From Bryobacterales bacterium (lineage in GTDB: Bacteria > Acidobacteriota > Terriglobia > Bryobacterales > Bryobacteraceae), in NCBI GenBank assembly GCA_027459465.1, contig DAIDIH010000141.1, positions 1 through 54,790 on the forward strand: a DNA stretch of 54,790 bases. The letters are read 5' to 3'. The translations under genes were made by a program, and so were the position numbers. The notes beneath the pieces were generated by a model that did no database searches, was not told the origin of the DNA, and saw only the letters and a program-made list of their open reading frames with translations. Position 1 is the first letter of the stretch; every line of letters starts with the position of its first letter. Shown in pieces: positions 1 to 8,372 of the stretch.

Positions 1-46
1 TGGTCGGGGCGAGTGGATTCGAACCACCGACCTCCTGGTCCCGAAC
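1..46 (-). other. Attachment site: 3' fragment of tRNA-Pro(CGG)
   Basis: Read on the minus strand, this segment ends in CCA and holds the 3' acceptor strand, a T arm with TTCGAAT loop, a 5-nt variable loop and the anticodon loop TTCGGGA (anticodon CGG). Only two pairs of the anticodon stem survive; beyond base 46 the sequence cannot pair and no D arm or 5' acceptor strand follows. A truncated tRNA tail beside an integrase is the usual distal att site of a tRNA-integrating element. The intact tRNA-Pro should lie at the other end, beyond the window, on the same strand. The 46 bases give only a lower bound for the duplicated core. Confidence 0.85.
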
Positions 47-228
47 CTTGGGACAGCCATTTTTCCGGGTTTTGCGCCCGTTTGCTGATCCTCCATATAG
101 CATTGGCTCAGCTTGTATTTTCAAAGGGTTGCCCATTGCCAGCTTTGCTTACGCATGCACTCAGTTGGGGACTTTGGTTGCACGAAAAGGGCAAGAAAAG
201 GGCAAGGTTTTCGAGGCGCTTGAACTCA

Positions 229-810
229 TTACAGATCATCTTTCCGATCCCTCCGGTTTGCGGGGCCGATCGTCTTGAAAACGCTGACGAACCCGGGTGC
301 ATTGACACCCAATCTCTCAAGCACATACTCGACAGTCTTGTTGATCGAGGCAGCCTGCCGCATAAGAGTGTTCGCAACAACCTCAGGGTCCAGATCATAG
401 AGGTTGCGCAGGAACGTGCTAGGTCCCATCGGAGTGATCGAATAAGGATCCAAGGCTTGTCGTGGAAAATCCTTCATGTTGAGTGTTACGATGACTTCCG
501 CATTGCACCGGACGGCGGCCGCCAGGACATGTCGATCCTTGGGATGGTTTGTCATGGCCGGGATGAGATCCTCGTGGCCTTCTACCCACGCTTCCGGGAA
601 GTGGCGCCGAATTTCGCTCTCCCTGTAGGCGACTTGCTCATCGGTCAGGCCGAAGTTCTCGGCGAGGTTCCGGTTCACTTCGGTCATGATTTGGTCGGTC
701 CACTTTGGGAGGTAGAGTCTTGGCACACCAGCAAGGCGCAGCAGAGTGTCAGCCAAAGGCATTGGGATGAGAACGGAGGCATCCAAGACAACTTTGAAGT
801 CTGCTCTCAC
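229..810 (-). CDS. PIN-domain ribonuclease (toxin-like)
   Basis: This 193-residue protein has a PIN-type nuclease core: Asp10 in VVLDASVLIP, Glu44, Asp92 in KDRHVLAAA and Asp114 in LNMKDF, matching the acidic metal-binding set of VapC-like enzymes. PIN toxins cleave RNA, often tRNA or rRNA. It is larger than a minimal VapC of about 130 residues; the C-terminal 70 residues are of unclear role. The start is GTG. It lies 9 bases downstream of an HTH protein on the same strand, the usual antitoxin-first order. The target RNA cannot be told from sequence. Confidence 0.8.
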   Translation of the reverse strand: MRADFKVVLDASVLIPMPLADTLLRLAGVPRLYLPKWTDQIMTEVNRNLAENFGLTDEQVAYRESEIRRHFPEAWVEGHEDLIPAMTNHPKDRHVLAAAVRCNAEVIVTLNMKDFPRQALDPYSITPMGPSTFLRNLYDLDPEVVANTLMRQAASINKTVEYVLERLGVNAPGFVSVFKTIGPANRRDRKDDL

Positions 811-819
811 CCAACTCCC

Positions 820-1284
820 TCACTCATCATTGCCACCCTCTGGCATCACGTTGCGGTCATAAAGACCAGCTTCGAATGCTTGCCGGGAGAGGCGGTCGAG
901 AGCAGCCTGACGTTCTTCGTCGCGCTTGTGGGCGAATTCAAGGACATCTCGTAAATAGACGCGACGCTGATTCCCAACTCTGTGGTGCGCCATTACGCCG
1001 GTCTCGAGCAACTTGATGAAGAAAGGCCGGGACATGCCAAGCAGGTCAGCCGCACGTTGTGTAGTGACGACCTGATTATCCGGTAGCAGTGTGACTGCCT
1101 TGCCTTCTGCCATGAGTTCGACCACCTTCCTGAGAACCTCGTACACCGTCGGAGGGACGACGAGCTGTTCTCCAGACACACTGACTAACGCTGGAGCACC
1201 GAGGTCGAGCATCCGCTCAAGATCACGAACCTGCTCTCGCTCTGTGGGTGGCAGGGTAATCGGCTCTCGGGCATCTACGCTCAT
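820..1284 (-). CDS. HTH (excisionase-family) protein, probable antitoxin partner of the PIN protein
   Basis: The protein carries an excisionase-type winged helix-turn-helix in its second half (VTTQRAADLLGMSRPFF then HHRVGNQRRVYLRDVLEF), the domain found in many antitoxins paired with PIN toxins. An upstream extension is possible, but the ATG at 1284 gives a natural start (MSVDAREPITL). It is likely co-transcribed with the PIN gene and, by analogy with VapBC systems, would bind both the toxin and its own promoter. Its closeness to the integrase suggests a maintenance module for the element. Confidence 0.7.
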   Translation of the reverse strand: MSVDAREPITLPPTEREQVRDLERMLDLGAPALVSVSGEQLVVPPTVYEVLRKVVELMAEGKAVTLLPDNQVVTTQRAADLLGMSRPFFIKLLETGVMAHHRVGNQRRVYLRDVLEFAHKRDEERQAALDRLSRQAFEAGLYDRNVMPEGGNDE

Positions 1285-1357
1285 GAGATCAGGATAGCAC
1301 ATAGTCGAAATACTCGCAATACTCGAATTCGTCAATGAACGCCCCGCATTTTCGTCG

Positions 1358-2545
1358 TTAGGAGCTGCCCCCCTTGTCATCAGGGTCGGCTTCCTTTGGA
1401 TCTAACGACTTCGGCCCTTTCTTGCTCTCCACCTTGGGGAGCACCCGATCCAGAACCTTCACCTCCTGTGCAACGTAATCAGGGCTGAGGTGGGCGTACC
1501 GCATGGTCGTCTTTAGCGATTCGTGGCCAAGTATTTCCTTGACCGCCATGAGGCTCGCTCCATTCATTACGAGTTGCGAAGCGCAGGAGTGCCGAAGATC
1601 GTGAAAGCGGAATGGCCGATTGATCCCAGCCGCCTTGAGTGCAGCCTTCCAAGACTTCTTCATGTCAGCGATGGGTTGCCCTTCTTGTGCTCCCTCAAGG
1701 TGACAGAAGACGTATTGGTACTTCCCGGTCTTGCTTCGGATCCGGTTGAGGACGTCGAGAGCCGCATCGGTCATAGGTATAGTGACGGTCTTTTTGGATT
1801 TGGTCTTGGTGACCCGGATAACACCGGCGCTGAAATCGCACTCATCCCAACGAAGACGGAGAATATTTCGTTTCCTCAGTGCGGTATTAGCGGCTAGTTC
1901 GATGACGGGGCGCACATGCCAGCGCTCATGGCCGGCGGCTTCGAGCAAGGCCGCATATTCGTCGTTGCTTAGATAGCGAACCAGTTCATTGTTAGGCTTG
2001 AAGAGCTTGATGCCCTTCATGGGATTCGGACCCGGGATCAAGTTGCTTTCGATCGCCCAATTGAACATCGCCCGAAGCACTTCCAGTTTTCGATCTACTG
2101 TAGCCGGTTCGACCGTAAGTGCGTAGGCTGATTTAACGGACTCAATCCACTGCGGGTTTATCTTGTCAAGACCGGTTTCTCGACCGAGCTTCTCCTCCCA
2201 GAACTTGAGGCCGACTTTCGCATAGTTCTCGTACGAACGCAGATTTACCTTCGCCCAGGTACGATATTCCTCGCAAAGCTCGCCGAAGGTCAACTTCCTG
2301 AGGACCTGTGCCCGAGCAAGCTGATCCCATGTCCCATTCTCGATAGCGCGCTGCTGCTCACTCCACCAGATCTGTGCTTCTCGCTGCCTGCGGAATCGGC
2401 GCCGCTTGCGTGTGAGGTCCGGGTACCGGACTTCGACCAGCCAACGCTTTGACTCTGGATGCCAGACTGGCCCCTCTGAGTAGTCCCTGCTCGTACGATT
2501 TGGATCGTCGGCGGCGTCAGACGGCAGGTGATTCACCGGACCCAT
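1358..2545 (-). CDS. int: Tyrosine recombinase (site-specific integrase)
   Basis: About 395 residues from the ATG at 2545 (an upstream in-frame start at 2626 would overlap more of the preceding gene). It has an N-terminal arm and SAM-like core-binding domain, then a C-terminal catalytic domain with the R-H-R-H-Y set: Arg in ANTALRKRNILRL, His and Arg in FHDLRHS, His in LGHES and the nucleophile Tyr in MRYAHLS. It should integrate and excise the element at the tRNA-Pro site at bases 1-46. It overlaps the end of the AlpA-like gene, so the two are translationally coupled. The C-terminal tail is Lys/Asp-rich. Confidence 0.93.
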   Translation of the reverse strand: MGPVNHLPSDAADDPNRTSRDYSEGPVWHPESKRWLVEVRYPDLTRKRRRFRRQREAQIWWSEQQRAIENGTWDQLARAQVLRKLTFGELCEEYRTWAKVNLRSYENYAKVGLKFWEEKLGRETGLDKINPQWIESVKSAYALTVEPATVDRKLEVLRAMFNWAIESNLIPGPNPMKGIKLFKPNNELVRYLSNDEYAALLEAAGHERWHVRPVIELAANTALRKRNILRLRWDECDFSAGVIRVTKTKSKKTVTIPMTDAALDVLNRIRSKTGKYQYVFCHLEGAQEGQPIADMKKSWKAALKAAGINRPFRFHDLRHSCASQLVMNGASLMAVKEILGHESLKTTMRYAHLSPDYVAQEVKVLDRVLPKVESKKGPKSLDPKEADPDDKGGSS

Positions 2546-2747
2546 TGCTCCCGTTGCTGCCTTTCGTTTGAACTCTCTGCAAGACGAATCGATCAAGATC
2601 CTGGCGCCTGATTCGGACTGCAGCACCGAGCTTCACGTGTTTCAGTTTCCCGTCGCACAACCAGTGATAAATCGTTGACGGGGAAAGCTGGCAGTATTCG
2701 GCGACTTGGTCGACGGTCAAGAGTTGGCCATTCCCCTGTGAAATCAC
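2517..2747 (-). CDS. AlpA/excisionase-type DNA-binding protein 1
   Basis: A 76-residue protein with a MerR-like winged helix: LLTVDQVAEYCQLSPSTIYHW, then a wing ending in VRIRRQDLDRFV. Such proteins act as recombination directionality factors or as activators of the integrase gene. The GTG start overlaps the stop of the upstream HTH gene (GTGA at 2744-2747), and its 3' end overlaps the integrase start, so all three form one operon. Confidence 0.8.
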   Translation of the reverse strand: MISQGNGQLLTVDQVAEYCQLSPSTIYHWLCDGKLKHVKLGAAVRIRRQDLDRFVLQRVQTKGSNGSNGSGESPAV

Positions 2748-3061
2748 AATCGCTCCTGTTGAGATGCTCCTGATCCGGGTGCAAGAAGAGCGGGGGTAGA
2801 GGCCGTCTGCTTACCGGAATCGACTGCTGCGTGTCTGAGGCCGGCGCGGAAATGTTCGAGATCCGTTCTGAGGAATCGGATATTCCGGCCAATCAAGCGG
2901 AGATGGGGAATCTGTTTTCGCTTTACCCAGAGATACACCGTTTGTGGGCTGACACCAAGAAAGAGCGCGGCCTGTCGGACCGTTAGGGGATATCCGTTAA
3001 TGGCGAGGGCGGATTGTCCGCTACCGCTGCCTGCGTCGAGGGGGAGGCTTTTGGAATTCAT
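2744..3061 (-). CDS. AlpA/excisionase-type DNA-binding protein 2
   Basis: A 105-residue protein with one HTH_17-type domain (YPLTVRQAALFLGVSPQTVY, then IPHLRLIGRNIRFLRTDLEHF). It is first in the integration operon. The two HTH proteins in tandem before the integrase may be an excisionase and a regulator, but which is which cannot be decided. The C-terminal 30 residues look disordered. Confidence 0.78.
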   Translation of the reverse strand: MNSKSLPLDAGSGSGQSALAINGYPLTVRQAALFLGVSPQTVYLWVKRKQIPHLRLIGRNIRFLRTDLEHFRAGLRHAAVDSGKQTASTPALLAPGSGASQQERL

Positions 3062-3433
3062 ACCCCCTTATATACTTGCTTAGATTTTTTGCAAAACAGA
3101 CCAAACTCAGCGTTCAGAGCGGGCAAGCCGGCGCGAGGGATCCGAATTTAGACGCAATAATTTAGGCTCCAGATGCGTGGCTCTTTACGAAAGCGGAGGT
3201 CATTGTGGAAGAATGCGACTCCGGAGTTGCGGCGAGGCAGATGTGTTTCGCTAGTGAGAGCTCGGGGATCGCTCCAGCGGCGGCCCGCGCCTCCTATTTG
3301 CGTTTGCCGCTATGCCCACAGCGCCAGCGTGAGTACGGCCACCGCCGTGAAGCTTGGACTGCCCGAAGAACGCGGACCGCATAGCGCAGATCCTCATAAA
3401 GGCTGCGCATGATGTCCCACTCCAATGGCGCAA
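3062..3433. other. Gene-free junction between integration module and cargo
   Basis: No convincing coding sequence is present. The left part should hold the promoter of the minus-strand integration operon (AT-rich stretch near 3062-3100). It also holds a stray copy of the CATTGTG repeat described at 22041-22320. Confidence 0.5.
3195..3222 (+). repeat. Single copy of the GGTCATTGTG-type repeat
   Basis: GAGGTCATTGTGGAAGAATG followed by CGACTCC closely matches the units at 22111-22140 (GGTCATTGTGTGAGAATGCG). It lies in the same orientation, 19 kb away at the other edge of the cargo region. Confidence 0.6.
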
Positions 3434-4349
3434 CTAGAATGCCAAGCCTAGGTTGCGACTTTTCTGGCCGGCCGATCGGCACACCATGCCCAAACGACCG
3501 CGGTCAAGATTGGTGCCTGCACCAATACCCCCGTCCAAACTGGCTGCTGGGCATAGAGCACGAAAAGAACCAGCGGCCCCGTGGAGAGCGCCGTTGCCCA
3601 TGCCCGCCACCATCGGCGCCTGGGCCAGTATCAACGTCAGGGCAATCGTCAATTCCAGCAGAGTCGTCAGCCACACGGCGATCTCGATGGCTTGTAGTGC
3701 CAGCGGCTGGAAGCGGCGTCCCTCGACACGGTCCCTGATGCCGAGTAACATCCTGGGGACAGCCACGTGATCTCCAAATTCAGTGAAAAGGTCCAGCAGG
3801 AGGCGCCGGTCAGTCCAGTGATAGCGGAGACGAGCGCGAACGATGAGACGCGTGGACCGCTCATTCACCGGACCGGAAAGAGGGCGAATGTGAAAGCGCC
3901 GTGAGCCGGCGTCTCAGGGTCGGCCCATACCAGAAATCGATTGGGCTCCATGGAATGGGCAACCAGGTCCGCGATGCGGCTCATGTAGACTCTGTCGCCG
4001 GCGCGCAGGTGCTGCAGTTCCGGAACAATGATTCCAGCGCTTCGGATCCCGTTCTTGCTGCCGAGGTTCTCAATCAGGTCATATCCATAGAACCCAGCCC
4101 GGTCGTATCCAATCTGCACGATCCAGGGCCAGATGTCTTCCGGGCGTCCTGTGATCGTGATCGCGCGAGTGGCGAGCAAAGAGGGAGCGGAAACCAGATC
4201 GTCGCCAGGTAGCGGCCGCGCCCATTCATCCGCACTTGCACCCCAGCGCAGTTGCCCGGCCGGATCGCGAAACCGTAAATAGCTGCGAAGAGAATCAGCA
4301 GACCGCGGATCGAAAGAAGCTTCGCCGCCACCCTCCGCGTGCCGCTCAT
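3434..4349 (-). pseudogene. Decayed SRPBCC-family membrane protein gene
   Basis: Three overlapping reading frames together spell one protein: an N-terminal membrane segment (LLILFAAIYGFAIRP), a middle part (LRWGASADEWARPLPGDDL, then LLATRAITITGRPEDIWPW, typical of SRPBCC/polyketide-cyclase-like proteins), and a C-terminal part (ERSTRLIVRARLRYHW, then MLLGIRDRVEGR). One frameshift lies near 4245-4255, where frame 1 runs into QLRWGAS. A second lies near 3865-3870, where the stop after FALFPVR sits out of frame with NERSTRL. The extra membrane segments at the end may contain further damage. The gene is a remnant; its former function is unknown. Confidence 0.75.
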
Positions 4350-4675
4350 CGTTCCAGGCGCCGGCCCAGCCGCAGGTGAACCATCGACGTCATTCCAAGA
4401 AAGTCGGACAGGAACGTGCCCCGCTTCTCCTTCGCACTAAGTCCACGCTTCATGTTCCGGCAAATCGGATATTTGGTCAGTACGGCAATGCGGCTATCCA
4501 CTGTTCCATCTCTTTTGCATGTCGCAGGCCCCATCTGAGGACTGCGCTGGCATCCATACCATCCGCTTATATGGAAAAGTGAAGCCTGCGCGAGCCGCGT
4601 GCGATCTTCACGCGGAGGGATGAATTGCTTGCGCCTGGTTTACAGGAGAGAGTTTGGTCGCCGCCGCCAATGCCC
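4350..4675. other. Gene-free stretch
   Basis: Only a short low-quality minus-strand frame is open here (4346-4534). I see no domain, ribosome binding site or repeat that would support a gene. Confidence 0.4.
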
Positions 4676-4885
4676 CTATTGGCTCCGACTTTTCAATTCG
4701 CTTTCAGCTCGAAGCCAATCCTCTTCCGGCGATCCGATCGGGCAGCCGCGCTCCTGCCAAAGCTGGTACGCCAGCATGGCGATTTGGGCCTCGGTCGAAT
4801 TTTCAGCGGCACCGGGTTGAATGGAGCTCTTGGGCTCCTTTGTGCCCGCGCTTTTTGGATCTAAAGCTGTCGCTCGGCTTGCCAT
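4676..4885 (-). CDS. DUF2934-family small protein
   Basis: About 70 residues from the ATG at 4885, which has a GGAG ribosome binding site 7 bases upstream. The C-terminal half (IAMLAYQLWQERGCP, then GSPEEDWLRAE) is the DUF2934 signature, a short domain common in soil bacteria and of unknown function. The N-terminus is low-complexity and rich in Lys, Ser and Ala. Confidence 0.8.
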   Translation of the reverse strand: MASRATALDPKSAGTKEPKSSIQPGAAENSTEAQIAMLAYQLWQERGCPIGSPEEDWLRAESELKSRSQ

Positions 4886-5025
4886 ATCCCAACTCCTTTC
4901 TCTCGTTGCGATCATGACTTCTTCCAGGGGCCACGCCTGAGTGCGAATCAACACAGTTTGTCAGCGGGCTGCCGCACCCAGAGTGAACCCCCAATGCGGT
5001 TTCGGAGAGTCTCTGCCTGGCGCTT

Positions 5026-5535
5026 TTAGCAAACCAAGCCATCCTTTTTCTTCAACACCTGCCGCAAGAACCACTCATGTTTTTCGTGGATCTGGACAAT
5101 TCGGGAGAACAGATCCACCGTTCCGGGATCGTTGTTTTCATCGGCAATTCTGGCCGCATCCCGCATGTCCTTGATTACAACCAGCAGATTTGCGTCGGCC
5201 TCTTCAATCATCTCCCGCGAGTTCTGCCCCGGCCCTGCGGAATGAACGCTGGCAGCCTCCTGCATCTGCTTTAACTGCACATTCTGGACGTCTGGCCCGA
5301 TCATGCGAATTCGCTCGGCCAGATGATCAGTCGTTTCGAGCACGTCCTTCGCGAACTCGTCGAACATCAGGTGCAGGTCGCGGAAGAGCGGACCGAAGGT
5401 TTGCCAGTGGTAGTGTTTATAGTTCGCATAGAGAACGAAGGCGTTGGCCACGTGGAGTTGCAAGTGCTGCACCACCGGATGGTCTTCCCGGTTCTCCTGT
5501 GAGACCTCTTTCGCCATAGTAAGCGTCGCAGGCAT
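5026..5535 (-). CDS. dps: Dps-family ferritin-like DNA-protection protein
   Basis: A 169-residue four-helix protein with the Dps ferroxidase pattern: HYHWQTFGPLFRDLHLMFDE supplies the His, Asp and Glu ligands that form iron sites between subunits. Dps dodecamers oxidise Fe(II) with peroxide and shield DNA. AGGAGG lies 6 bases before the ATG at 5535. It stands alone on the minus strand next to the metal(loid) cluster, consistent with an oxidative or metal stress role. Confidence 0.9.
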   Translation of the reverse strand: MPATLTMAKEVSQENREDHPVVQHLQLHVANAFVLYANYKHYHWQTFGPLFRDLHLMFDEFAKDVLETTDHLAERIRMIGPDVQNVQLKQMQEAASVHSAGPGQNSREMIEEADANLLVVIKDMRDAARIADENNDPGTVDLFSRIVQIHEKHEWFLRQVLKKKDGLVC

Positions 5536-5848
5536 AAGAAACCTCCTGTCGCTGATATTAGCAGTTGTGCGGCTGCACGGGGTATCGGGAAATTGATCTG
5601 GAAAGAGCGATTCTTGCTACACGACTGGCGGCGTTCGTCAGTCGTGCGCGCAGGCACCGGAACTGCTTTTGCCTCGTAGTCCATGCACACTTCTTTGCCA
5701 ATGATCGGCATCATGAGGAGACTGGAGACGGAATCAGCGCACCACCAACCAAGCCGGGCCGTGTGTGTCTGGCATCCACTACTTTGTCCGGTGTTAAGCA
5801 GCAATGCCCGAGGAGTATTGCTGAGAGATAGAAAGGGGCGCCCAGTTG
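5536..5848. other. Intergenic region upstream of dps
   Basis: About 310 bases between the end of the methyltransferase cluster and dps. It should contain the dps promoter. I find no gene, clear terminator or repeat. Confidence 0.4.
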
Positions 5849-6643
5849 TCAAGACCGCGGAGGCGGCTTCCGAGCGTAGAGGTTCACACCATGCACTCCA
5901 AATTTGCGTGCGGTTTTCTCTTTGGAAGTGGCGCGGAAGGGATCGAAACGTTCGATGATCCGAACGTCCTCAAAACCCAATTCCGCCAGCACTGCGAGCA
6001 TCTCTGCCTCCGGCAGAGCACCGGCGATTCAACCCGACCACAAGTCGATGTTTCGGCGAGTGTCCTCGCTGACTTCCACGTCCACAGCGATATCCGCCAA
6101 TTGCAGGCTGCCGCCGGCGCGAAGGACGCGAAGAATCTCTGAGAAGGCGCGGTCCTTCTCCGGAACGAGATTGAGAACGCCGTTGGAGATTACGACATCC
6201 ACGCCGTCGTCCTCGACCGGGAGAGCCGTGGCGTCCCCGAGGGAGACCTCGACGTTATCCTGCCGCGCGGTTTTGGCGCAGCTTCGTGCGCGCTCGACCA
6301 TTGCCTCGGTCATGTCCACGCCGATCGCACGGCCCAGTGCTCCGACTCTCCGCGCCGCCAGGAGCAGGTCCATCCCGGCGCCGCAGCCTATGTCGAGCAC
6401 CGTTTCACCCTCGCGAATGGCATGGATGCGATGAGGATTCCCAACACCAGCGAAGGAAGCCGTGGCTTCCGCCGGTAGCGCCGCCAGTTCTTCAGAGACG
6501 TAGCCTAGAAACGCTGCGGCATAGGCCGGTCCCCGATGAAAATGAAACTCGCCGTCTGGCTCGATGGCGACGCGGGCGTAAATCAGCGAGACTTCCCTGC
6601 GTAGTTCTGACGTGTTCAGATCAATGGGACATGCCAGAGACAT
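5849..6643 (-). CDS. ArsM-like SAM methyltransferase with an in-frame UGA (predicted selenoprotein)
   Basis: Starts at the ATG at 6643 with GAGGAGG 8 bases upstream. The SAM-binding motif is VLDIGCGAGMDLLLAA, followed by ISNGVLNLVPEKDRA. The UGA at 6031-6029 (codon 205) falls in LWSG-UGA-IAGALPEAEM, where relatives carry Cys (GCIAGAL). Reading on in the same frame gives a normal C-terminus (LAELGFEDVRIIERFDPF, then KFGVHGVNLYARKP), 264 residues in all. A SECIS-like hairpin starts 10 bases after the UGA. The site equals the third As(III)-binding Cys of ArsM; the second ArsM Cys is Gly here (SNGVLNL), so the true substrate may not be arsenite. It is the last gene of the mer-like cluster. A plain nonsense mutation is the alternative. 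Confidence 0.75.
6002..6018 (-). promoter_or_regulatory. Putative bacterial SECIS hairpin (methyltransferase)
   Basis: On the minus strand CTCTGCC-GGA-GGCAGAG forms a perfect 7-bp stem with a GGA loop. The loop starts 17 bases after the in-frame TGA (6031-6029), inside the 16-37 nt range and with the early-loop G described for bacterial SECIS elements. Confidence 0.65.
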
Positions 6644-6737
6644 GGGCGTTACCTCCTCAGAAGAAATCCATCTGCGGCCGCGCGACACGATCTACTGTCA
6701 GTGGCGCGCCATTGCCCAACCAGTTCAGTTCACCAAC

Positions 6738-7022
6738 TTATTTCCCCTGCTTCTCTTCAGAGGGATAGCCCGCGTCGGTTGTGGCCTTGATCAAGGCCGG
6801 AACGTTGGTCTTGGCGTCATCGTAAGTCACCACCGCTTGCTTCTGTTCAAATTTGATATCAATTTTCTCGACTCCAGAGAGCTTTTTGAGCGCTTTGTTA
6901 ATTGTGACGGGACACGTCGAGCAGGTCATACCGGGCACAAACAGCGTGACAGTTTTCGTGGCAGCCCAGACGGGTGCGCCCAAGATAACGCAAAGGGCAA
7001 TTACGGTGGCGAGGTGCTTCAT
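6738..7022 (-). CDS. merP: MerP-like periplasmic metal-binding protein
   Basis: 94 residues with a cleavable signal peptide (MKHLATVIALCVILGAPVWA) and one heavy-metal-associated domain, motif VPGMTCSTCPVTINKAL, ending with DAGYPSEE. MerP binds Hg(II) in the periplasm through the CxxC pair and passes it to MerT, which lies just upstream. Ribosome binding site AGGAG precedes the ATG. Confidence 0.92.
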   Translation of the reverse strand: MKHLATVIALCVILGAPVWAATKTVTLFVPGMTCSTCPVTINKALKKLSGVEKIDIKFEQKQAVVTYDDAKTNVPALIKATTDAGYPSEEKQGK

Positions 7023-7127
7023 AACGTTCTCCTGTGAAAATAGCCGCAGGTTGTTGAACCAGGTTGGCCGCCCACGGCTATTCTCATGTTTGGTTGTGAC
7101 CGGCTGGTCATGGGCGACTCCTTTCTT

Positions 7128-7478
7128 TCAGTAAAAGAGGGGCAGAATGTAAGGAAAAGCAATCGCGATTCCCACTAGTGCGGCCACGATCCAGAACGTC
7201 GTCTTGTATGCCGCCCTAACTTGCGGTATCGCACAGGCCTTTCCCGGCTCGCAGACTTGGGTTAAACGAAAAATGCGACGGTGCGCGAAAAAAAGCGCAA
7301 CCAGCGCCGCGCCGATAAAAACCGGTCGGTACGGCTCCAGCTTTGTAAGGTTGCCGATCCATGCGCCGCTGAAGCCGAACGTCACCAGGACAAGCGGGCC
7401 TAGGCAGCAGGTCCAGGCGAGGATCGCTGCGCTGCCGCCAACTACCAAAGGGCTACGCCCGCTTTTCGATTCACGCAT
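7128..7478 (-). CDS. merT: MerT-like mercuric ion transporter
   Basis: About 116 residues from the ATG at 7478, which overlaps the stop of the sterol-desaturase-like gene by a few bases. It has three membrane helices, a Cys-Cys pair in the first (ILAWTCCLGPLVLV), the family motif LEPYRPVFIGAALVALFFA and a cytoplasmic loop with CEPGKAC. MerT imports Hg(II) for reduction by MerA in classical mer operons. No merA or merR is present in this window, so the fate of the imported metal is open. Confidence 0.9.
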   Translation of the reverse strand: MRESKSGRSPLVVGGSAAILAWTCCLGPLVLVTFGFSGAWIGNLTKLEPYRPVFIGAALVALFFAHRRIFRLTQVCEPGKACAIPQVRAAYKTTFWIVAALVGIAIAFPYILPLFY

Positions 7479-8364
7479 CCGCCTCACCTGTGCGGTTGTC
7501 GATCCCAAGCGTGGCGGGTTTGCCCCATGAAGGCATGAAAGGCATCTTCAACAAACCGCCCAGCGATTGCTTTCCTCGCTCGTTGAGGCCGTCGAGACCG
7601 TAGCGCAATTCGTCGAATCGCGGCCCCGGATTGTACGTGCGGAATAGGCGGTCCCAAATCGACAAGATATCCCCGTAGTTCGAATCTGTCTCGGGTTGCA
7701 GACGGGAATGATGCACCTTGTGCATGTTGGGCGTGACGTAAACAACTCGAAGCCATCGATCGAGTGTCGCGGGCAAACGGAAGTTTGCGTGTTCGAGCGC
7801 CGCGTTGAGCGTGGAGACTGCCAAATAGAAGGCCAGCACCCAAGCCGGCACGCCAAAGAGCGCGATTGCCGCGATATACCATGGGATCTTCCATAGCAAC
7901 TCGGCCGGATGCTTCCGGAACCCAGTGGTGACATCGACTTGGTTGTCGCAGTGATGCACCCGATGAAAGGCCCACAGCGGTCGGTATTTGTGCAGGATCA
8001 TGTGCGCAAGGAATTGAAACAGGTCAATCCCCAGTACACCCAAGATGAGTTGGCCCAGCGGCGAAAGACCGAGCCAGTTCGAGAGTCCGAATCGCGTCCG
8101 CGTTACAAAGTTCGCGCCGTGTGGCGAGATTGACCCGACGGCGAAATCGAGTCCCACAAGAATCGCAGCGATTGCAACATTCACGATCAGATTTCGGACG
8201 TGAGTCCTTCCATAGCGAAAGAGCGGAAAAGCGGCCTCGAAAAGGAACACGATCGCTACTATGGCGAGAAGGAAGAGCAAATTGTGCGTCTCGGCGAGTG
8301 CGATCGCCGCGGTGAGTTGTTCCATGACGTTCATTTCAATAGACCAGTGGCATATAAGCGCCAT
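7471..8364 (-). CDS. Sterol desaturase / fatty acid hydroxylase family membrane protein
   Basis: Up to 297 residues (a start at 8334, MNVMEQL, is also possible). Several membrane helices and the three His clusters of the di-iron hydroxylase family are visible: HMILH, HRVHH and HKVHH. These enzymes use O2 and di-iron to hydroxylate or desaturate lipids. The reason for its place inside a mer-like cluster is unknown; membrane adaptation is a guess. Tight packing with merT suggests co-transcription. Confidence 0.85.
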   Translation of the reverse strand: MALICHWSIEMNVMEQLTAAIALAETHNLLFLLAIVAIVFLFEAAFPLFRYGRTHVRNLIVNVAIAAILVGLDFAVGSISPHGANFVTRTRFGLSNWLGLSPLGQLILGVLGIDLFQFLAHMILHKYRPLWAFHRVHHCDNQVDVTTGFRKHPAELLWKIPWYIAAIALFGVPAWVLAFYLAVSTLNAALEHANFRLPATLDRWLRVVYVTPNMHKVHHSRLQPETDSNYGDILSIWDRLFRTYNPGPRFDELRYGLDGLNERGKQSLGGLLKMPFMPSWGKPATLGIDNRTGEADA

Positions 8365-8372
8365 TTTTCAAT

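Noticed and set aside
13-954. Long plus-strand open frame across the att site and PIN gene
   Set aside because: It is antisense to the clear PIN domain gene, begins inside the tRNA fragment and has no domain or ribosome binding site.
3865-3870. Stop in the SRPBCC gene as a possible third selenocysteine
   Set aside because: The protein continues in a different frame, so this is a frameshift, and no suitable hairpin follows.
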